Assembly (NCBI GenBank): GCA_020216785.1
Contig: JAIWNO010000125.1
Coordinates: 1 to 10,000, forward strand
DNA from: Desulfomonile sp.
GTDB lineage: Bacteria > Desulfobacterota > Desulfomonilia > Desulfomonilales > Desulfomonilaceae
Reading direction: 5' to 3'
Length of the DNA: 10,000 bases
How positions within the stretch are numbered: position 1 is the stretch's first letter; every line of letters begins with the position of its first letter. Under the pieces are notes generated by a model. That model worked only from the letters and a program-made list of their open reading frames with translations, made no database searches and was not told the origin of the DNA. Position numbers and translations under genes: made by a program. Shown piece after piece: positions 6,004-10,000 of the stretch.

Positions 6004-6510
6004 TCATGGAGACTCCATTGTGAAGCGCCATTGGCAGATCCGTTCCGGAGGATGGGGATCCAGAGGAGCGTGGATGCATTCCACCCGAATGGCCGGATCG
6101 ATCGCTCGAGCGAAGCTCATGAACTCCCTGCGGTGCATTTCCTTGCAGTTGTACTCTCCGAGATTTCTCTTCAGTCTCGCGCTCTGCACAGGGCATTCGG
6201 GCACCGAAAGGAGGACCTTGTCAGAAGAGCGCTCAATCTGGTATCCCACAATGATCGCCCATGGGAAATAGCCTTGCGCCGCCAGGAGGCCTTCCAGTCC
6301 TTTCTTACGGATATCGAAGCGCTTGACGATCGCTTCCGCCGCGAGTCCGGCAGCCTTTTCCCAGACTCGCTCGTTGAAGTGGTCGGCTTGATCGGCCCCG
6401 AGTTCCTCCTCGATCGCCACGTACCAGAATGCATCGACCACTCGGTAGTGCCACATGAGGAAATCCAGGTACTTCCTCAGTTCCTCCTTGTCCATCGCGT
6501 CGAAATCCAT
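6004..6510 (-). CDS. Four-cysteine cytosolic protein resembling DUF6125 / ATC-hydrolase-like proteins
   Basis: This 168-residue protein has no signal peptide or membrane segment. The N-terminal part (KYLDFLMWHYRVVDAFWYVA, 13-32) is aromatic-rich and helical. The C-terminal half carries four conserved-looking cysteines: Cys106 in SVPECPVQ, Cys122 in EYNCKEMH, Cys145 in VECIHAPLDPHP and Cys159 in CQWRF, with His126 and His153 nearby. From memory this pattern matches the DUF6125 family, related to L-2-amino-thiazoline-4-carboxylic acid hydrolase-like proteins. The cysteines could bind a metal or cluster, but that is inference. ATG at 6510 is chosen because AGAGG lies 4 bases upstream; ATG at 6522 is in frame but lacks a good ribosome-binding site. 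It precedes the DnaB-like gene by 108 bp on the same strand. Confidence 0.72.
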   Translation of the reverse strand: MDFDAMDKEELRKYLDFLMWHYRVVDAFWYVAIEEELGADQADHFNERVWEKAAGLAAEAIVKRFDIRKKGLEGLLAAQGYFPWAIIVGYQIERSSDKVLLSVPECPVQSARLKRNLGEYNCKEMHRREFMSFARAIDPAIRVECIHAPLDPHPPERICQWRFTMESP

Positions 6511-6620
6511 GTCGCCTCTCATGAGTCCGTGTAATACAGTTGGTGCGACCGTTGTCGCTCTGCGCGAGTTCTGTTATAGATGTGGCCGTCTCACAGCCGA
6601 CCTCGAAAGGATGAAGTGCG
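6511..6620. other. Divergent intergenic region
   Basis: This is the start-to-start gap between the DUF6125-like gene (minus) and the plus-strand hypA–pyr operon. It contains a plus-strand promoter at 6552-6580. No convincing minus-strand promoter is seen for the DUF6125-like gene. Confidence 0.4.
6552..6580 (+). promoter_or_regulatory. Predicted promoter of the hypA–pyrCB operon
   Basis: TTGTCG (6552-6557) and TATAGA (6575-6580) are separated by 17 bp. Transcription would start near 6587, about 34 nt before the ATG of the first gene. It is the only promoter-like site I find ahead of five closely spaced plus-strand genes. Confidence 0.5.
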
Positions 6621-6971
6621 ATGTGTAAAGTGATCTTCTTGGTTCTAGTCCTGGTCGCCGCGCCTTTTGCGGCCGTCGGGCAACAGGTCTTCCGGGCGCC
6701 GGATGTGAAATCGATGAAACACCTCACAACAAAGCGCTCCGACCACGCCCGAGACATCCCCGGAGAAGAAACCACGATGGACTATTATATAGGACAAAAT
6801 GGGGAAATCATCACCATGTATTCGTTCCGTGGCCGCACTGTCGCATTCAGCGCCCATTCCAACACCGGCGACCAGCAGGGTTACCGCCTATACATGGACC
6901 TGAAAGGCGACGGCCTGTTCCAACAAGTCAATGTTGGACCCGATTGGCAAATTCCCCAATGGGCGAGATAA
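6621..6971 (+). CDS. Small exported protein of unknown function
   Basis: I do not recognise a family for this 116-residue protein. An N-terminal signal peptide (MCK followed by a Val/Leu/Ala-rich core) ends with a likely cleavage after AVG (residue 20), leaving a mature protein that begins QQVFRAPDVK. The mature chain looks like a small beta-rich domain with alternating polar and aromatic segments (MDYYIGQNGEIITMYSFRG, 53-71; GYRLYMDLKGDGLFQQVNVG, 87-106). There is no cysteine beyond Cys2 and no lipobox. ATG at 6621 has AAAGG about 10 bases upstream. The gene is first in a plus-strand series, 43 bp ahead of hypA, and follows a predicted promoter. It is probably periplasmic. Confidence 0.7.
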   Translation: MCKVIFLVLVLVAAPFAAVGQQVFRAPDVKSMKHLTTKRSDHARDIPGEETTMDYYIGQNGEIITMYSFRGRTVAFSAHSNTGDQQGYRLYMDLKGDGLFQQVNVGPDWQIPQWAR

Positions 6972-7014
6972 TATGGGCCGGGGATGGATTGAGTCAGGCG
7001 ATCGGGAGCGTAGC

Positions 7015-7371
7015 ATGCACGAGATGGGAATAGTTCAGAGCATCATGGAGATCATTGAGCAGCAGGCCGCGCTCCATCGTGCCGAGAAAGTCGTAAAAGT
7101 AAGTCTGGAATTCGGCACCCTCACAGCGGTGATGCCCGATGCTATCCGCTTCGCGTTCGAGGTCCTTTCCCGAGACACCGTCGCGGCAAACGCTGAGCTG
7201 GACATCACCATTATTCCGATCGCTATCTGGTGCACCGAGTGCAGCCGGCGGCACGTGCTGGAAGCCTACCGTCCGACCTGTCCGGTTTGTGACTCGGCCG
7301 CGGTACAAATCATCGAAGGTCGCGACGAGATGAGGATCGTTTCGCTGGAAGTCGATGACGGTGAGAGATAA
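7015..7371 (+). CDS. hypA: Hydrogenase nickel incorporation protein HypA
   Basis: This 118-residue protein is a nickel metallochaperone that, with HypB, delivers Ni(II) to [NiFe]-hydrogenase large subunits, and in some bacteria to urease. The N-terminal MHE motif (His2, Glu3) is the nickel site. The zinc-ribbon is formed by CTEC (73-76) and CPVC (89-92). Length is typical. ATG at 7015 is fixed by the MHE start and by GGGAG 6 bases upstream; a longer in-frame reading from 6931 would overlap the preceding gene. No hypB or hydrogenase structural gene is visible. It sits between a small exported protein and a DJ-1/PfpI gene, ahead of pyrC–pyrB, so any partner genes must lie elsewhere. Confidence 0.95.
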   Translation: MHEMGIVQSIMEIIEQQAALHRAEKVVKVSLEFGTLTAVMPDAIRFAFEVLSRDTVAANAELDITIIPIAIWCTECSRRHVLEAYRPTCPVCDSAAVQIIEGRDEMRIVSLEVDDGER

Positions 7372-7406
7372 TCATGCGATCAACCTACCTCCAAAGGAGG
7401 CCGGCC

Positions 7407-7937
7407 ATGAAACTCGAAGGCAAGAAGGCTGCCATCCTCGTCGAGGACGTGTACAACGAATTCGAAGTCTGGATACCCTATTACCGGCTGAAAGAGGAAG
7501 GCATTCACGTAATAGTGGTGGGCTCGGGGTCCGCGGGCACGTACCACGGCAAGTACGGCATTCCAATCAAGGCAGACGTCAAGGCATCCCAGGTGAAGGC
7601 TGATGATTTCGACGCGCTCGTCATCCCTGGAGGCTACGCGCCGGACAAGATGCGCGTTCACCCGGAGATGGTAACCCTCGTGCGTGACATGTTCGTGGCC
7701 GGCAAAGTGGTGGCCTCAATTTGCCACGGTGGATGGATGCTTGCGAGCGCGGGAGTGCTCAAGGGTAAGAAAGCTACCTCGTACATTGCCATAAAGGACG
7801 ACATGGTGAACGCGGGAGCTTTGTGGGAGGATTCCGAGGTGGTGCGGGACGGCAACCTCATCACTTCCCGGAAGCCGGACGACTTGCCGGCCTTCTGCAG
7901 GACGCTCATCCAGGCGTTGGAGGAAGGGGCCAAATAG
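7407..7937 (+). CDS. DJ-1/PfpI family protein
   Basis: This 176-residue cytosolic member of the DJ-1/PfpI superfamily has the nucleophile elbow VVASICHGGWML (101-112), with Cys106 as nucleophile and His107 beside it. Acidic residues in VYNEFEVWIPYYRLKEEG (15-32, Glu18 or Glu20) correspond to the conserved N-terminal glutamate. VIPGGYAPD (72-80) is the usual loop before the active site. Relatives have been described as intracellular peptidases, deglycases/glyoxalases or stress proteins; the sequence does not settle the activity. The start ATG at 7407 has a perfect AAAGGAGG (7393-7400) 6 bases upstream. The gaps are 35 bp after hypA and 47 bp before pyrC, so it is probably co-transcribed with both. 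Confidence 0.93.
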   Translation: MKLEGKKAAILVEDVYNEFEVWIPYYRLKEEGIHVIVVGSGSAGTYHGKYGIPIKADVKASQVKADDFDALVIPGGYAPDKMRVHPEMVTLVRDMFVAGKVVASICHGGWMLASAGVLKGKKATSYIAIKDDMVNAGALWEDSEVVRDGNLITSRKPDDLPAFCRTLIQALEEGAK

Positions 7938-7984
7938 GCGCACATGCGGCGCGACCTCGTCGACGCGTACGTTACTGGGAAGCT

Positions 7985-9286
7985 ATGAGCGAAACGTCCA
8001 TTAGCCTGCCGACTGTATTTCCCGATGGGGTGCGAGCAGGAGTGGTTTCGTTCGACCCCGAAGCCGGCACCGTCATTTCCGTCGAAAGGACGGCAGAGAC
8101 CCCGGCCGGTCAGAAGCTTTTATTTCCCGGATTCGTGGATATCCACGTGCATGCACGCGAGTATCCCTGCCCATCTCCAAGTGACACTGACGCGCACGCT
8201 AAATGGGAGGCCGCGTGCCGAAAAGAGACTTTTTTGTCCGCGGGCATGGCCGCGCTCAACGGAGGCGTCACGCTCTTCTGTGCCATGCCGAACGATCCTG
8301 TCCCGCCATCGGACGAGACCTCATATGCCCGCAAGCAGGAACTTGCAGCTTCTTCGCCCTGCCCTGCGATCGTCTACGCTGCAGTGACGCCTAAATCCGA
8401 GCCGTGGGCGGACCTGCCGTATAAGATTTACCTCGATCCTGCACCGTCGCCGGTGTCATTTCGCTCGTGGTCTCAGCTCGTAGAGACTCTGCCGCGGTTC
8501 AGCGGCTGCAGGGTCTTTTTCCACGCGGAAGACCCGGAACTGCTCGCTGAGACCGCTCGGACAGGCCCGCGCTGGTGGACCAGACCGCCAGAGGTGGAGA
8601 TATCAGCGGTAGCGCGCATTCTTGAGCTGACAACGAAGCTCGGTCTAAGGTCTCACATCTGCCATGTGTCCACGAAGCGCGCCGCGGAGCTGATCGCTGA
8701 GTACAATCGTACGGCCGATCGGAAGGTGAGTTGCGAGGTCACGCCACACCATCTTTTCTTCTCTGTGCAGGACAGCACGGTCAAGGCCGATGGAAACCGT
8801 GACGTCAGAGAATCGTGGTTGCTCGACTGCAATCCGCCGCTGCGATTCGAGGAAGATCGCCGTTTTCTCGTGGAAGCGCTTAGAGATGGCCTGATTGACG
8901 TTCTAGCCTCGGATCATGCGCCGCACACCATGGTAGAGAAGAGGAGCGGCGCGCCGGGAATGCCACATCTGGAAACATTGGGAGCGTTTGTCGGGTGGCT
9001 GGTGAATGAAAGGGCGTTCTCGCCGGTCCGGATCGCGGAGGTTTTGTCACTCAAGCCTGCCACCCTTTTTAGGAATGAGCTTGAGACTGATCACGGTTCA
9101 CTGCAAGCCGGCGTTATCGCCTCGTTCACCGTGCTCGACTTCGGCCGCGCCACCGAGGTCCGCGACGCGGAGATCACAGGACGCGGACCTCTCCGAACGA
9201 GGTGCGGATGGTCGCCATTCGCGGGTATTCCCCTTTCTGCGTCGGTGAGCGCAGTCGTAGTGAGGGGAAAAGAATATCTTTTTTGA
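7985..9286 (+). CDS. pyrC: Dihydroorotase (CAD-like)
   Basis: This 433-residue amidohydrolase should catalyse reversible cyclisation of carbamoyl-aspartate to dihydroorotate, step three of de novo pyrimidine synthesis. Metal-binding and catalytic residues are visible. His54 and His56 lie in DIHVHARE, with Arg58 for substrate. Asn103 lies in MPND, and Lys147 in YKIYLD is the candidate carboxylated lysine. His180 lies in FFHAED and His227 in ICHVST, and the catalytic Asp310 in ASDHAPH. The stretch CEVTPHHLFFS (250-260) and the YKIYL lysine resemble the dihydroorotase domain of CAD more than E. coli PyrC. ATG at 7985 is preceded by GGGAAG. The next gene is pyrB, 53 bp downstream, which makes its substrate; the order pyrC–pyrB is the reverse of the commoner pyrB–pyrC. 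Confidence 0.92.
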   Translation: MSETSISLPTVFPDGVRAGVVSFDPEAGTVISVERTAETPAGQKLLFPGFVDIHVHAREYPCPSPSDTDAHAKWEAACRKETFLSAGMAALNGGVTLFCAMPNDPVPPSDETSYARKQELAASSPCPAIVYAAVTPKSEPWADLPYKIYLDPAPSPVSFRSWSQLVETLPRFSGCRVFFHAEDPELLAETARTGPRWWTRPPEVEISAVARILELTTKLGLRSHICHVSTKRAAELIAEYNRTADRKVSCEVTPHHLFFSVQDSTVKADGNRDVRESWLLDCNPPLRFEEDRRFLVEALRDGLIDVLASDHAPHTMVEKRSGAPGMPHLETLGAFVGWLVNERAFSPVRIAEVLSLKPATLFRNELETDHGSLQAGVIASFTVLDFGRATEVRDAEITGRGPLRTRCGWSPFAGIPLSASVSAVVVRGKEYLF

Positions 9287-9339
9287 GCGTCATCTCATCG
9301 CTTGGGAGTGTGCAACGCTTCTTCACTCCGGAGGCCGGC

Positions 9340-10000
9340 ATGGACTTTGAAGGAAGAGATATTATTTCGATGAACGACTTCACCCGTGAGGAGATCGACG
9401 TGATCCTCTCGAAGGTGGACGAAGTGCAGGCGCATCCCGACAGAAACAATCTATGCAGGAACAAGGTGTGCGCAATGATGTTTTTCGAGCCGTCCACGCG
9501 GACCCGCACATCTTTTGAAGTGGCGATGCGTAACCTCGGTGGCCAGTCCGGCGGGTTCTACGACCCCAAAATCACTTCGGCAATGAAAGAGGAGTCACTG
9601 TGGGATACGGTAAAAATGCACGACGGGTACGGATTCGACGTGATCGTGATTCGGCATCCGCTAAAAGGCGCAGCGCGGTTGGCAGCGGAAGCCGCCGACA
9701 TACCGGTGGTGAACGCTGGTGACGGGCCGAACCAGCACCCGACTCAGACCCTGCTGGATCTCTATTCCATTAAGAAGACCCAGGGAAGAATCGACGGAAT
9801 CACCATCGCCATGGTGGGTGACCTGGCCAACGGCCGGACCGTACATTCGCTGACCGAGGCTCTGCTCAATTACCGCGACTGCCGGATCGTTTTCATCTCT
9901 CCTCGCGACCTCGCCATGCCGAGCTATATCATCGACAAGTGCCGAAAAGCCGAAGCAGAGAGCGGCATCACGGTTCAGGAAAGCGCGCGGATCGAGGATT
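9340..10000 (+). CDS. pyrB: Aspartate carbamoyltransferase catalytic subunit, partial at window end
   Basis: The first 220 codons are present and the gene runs off the window. The enzyme condenses carbamoyl phosphate and aspartate, supplying carbamoyl-aspartate to the upstream pyrC product. The carbamoyl phosphate site PSTRTRTSFE (51-60), Lys83 of the 80s loop, IRHP (Arg105), NQHPTQTLLDLY (131-142, His133) and GRTVHSL (165-171, Arg166) are all intact. The sequence resembles the E. coli/archaeal class, which forms holoenzymes with the regulatory subunit PyrI, more than the pyrBC'-type enzymes: note MDFEGRDIIS at the start, VNAGDGPNQHPTQ, and MPSYII after SPRD. A pyrI gene may follow beyond the window. 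ATG at 9340 has CGGAGG 5 bases upstream. Confidence 0.95.
   Translation, partial: MDFEGRDIISMNDFTREEIDVILSKVDEVQAHPDRNNLCRNKVCAMMFFEPSTRTRTSFEVAMRNLGGQSGGFYDPKITSAMKEESLWDTVKMHDGYGFDVIVIRHPLKGAARLAAEAADIPVVNAGDGPNQHPTQTLLDLYSIKKTQGRIDGITIAMVGDLANGRTVHSLTEALLNYRDCRIVFISPRDLAMPSYIIDKCRKAEAESGITVQESARIED

Noticed and set aside
6031..6534. Plus-strand open frame of 167 codons over the DUF6125-like gene
   Set aside because: It lies antisense to a frame with a conserved-looking cysteine pattern and a plausible ribosome-binding site; the plus-strand product has low-complexity composition and no motif.
6611..6628. Five-codon open frame overlapping the start of the exported protein gene (6621)
   Set aside because: Its ATG abuts the AAAGG with no spacing, so it is unlikely to be translated; the AAAGG fits the ATG at 6621.

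Overview
The window is about 55% G+C bacterial chromosome with dense genes on both strands. Gene content and order suggest a Nitrospirota-, NC10- or Desulfobacterota-like anaerobe or microaerophile. The clues are a sirC–ccsA–hemA tetrapyrrole/cytochrome c cluster, a hydrogenase nickel-insertion gene (hypA), an E. coli/archaeal-type aspartate carbamoyltransferase, and several families of dispersed palindromic repeats. This placement comes from family knowledge only; no rRNA or other phylogenetic marker is present.

Layout. Positions 1-283 are non-coding sequence downstream of hemA. Positions 284-3516 (minus strand) carry, in transcription order, sirC (precorrin-2 dehydrogenase), a repeat-rich gap of about 390 bp, ccsA (haem/cytochrome c assembly membrane protein) and hemA (glutamyl-tRNA reductase). 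Only 2 bp separate ccsA from hemA. Positions 3517-3835 form a divergent control region: a near-consensus promoter driving sirC, a second promoter on the plus strand, and a 17-bp palindrome between them. The plus-strand promoter leads through a structured leader to a small exported protein (3836-4159). A 33-bp near-perfect palindrome (4229-4261) separates that gene from the convergent minus-strand genes: a divergent DnaB-like helicase (4366-5895) and, upstream of it, a small four-cysteine protein resembling DUF6125 (6004-6510).

Positions 6552-10000 form a plus-strand operon with gaps of 35-53 bp. A predicted sigma-70 promoter is followed by a small exported protein, hypA, a DJ-1/PfpI-family protein, pyrC (dihydroorotase) and pyrB (aspartate carbamoyltransferase, cut by the window end). 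PyrB and PyrC catalyse consecutive steps of de novo pyrimidine synthesis. On the other side, HemA makes the tetrapyrrole precursor, SirC diverts uroporphyrinogen-derived precorrin-2 towards sirohaem-type products, and CcsA handles haem for cytochrome c.

No complete new defence or mobile system is visible. The items most worth following up are the divergent DnaB-like ATPase with its DUF6125-like neighbour, the palindromic operator and structured leader of the small exported protein, the hypA gene inside a pyrimidine operon, and the repeat families.
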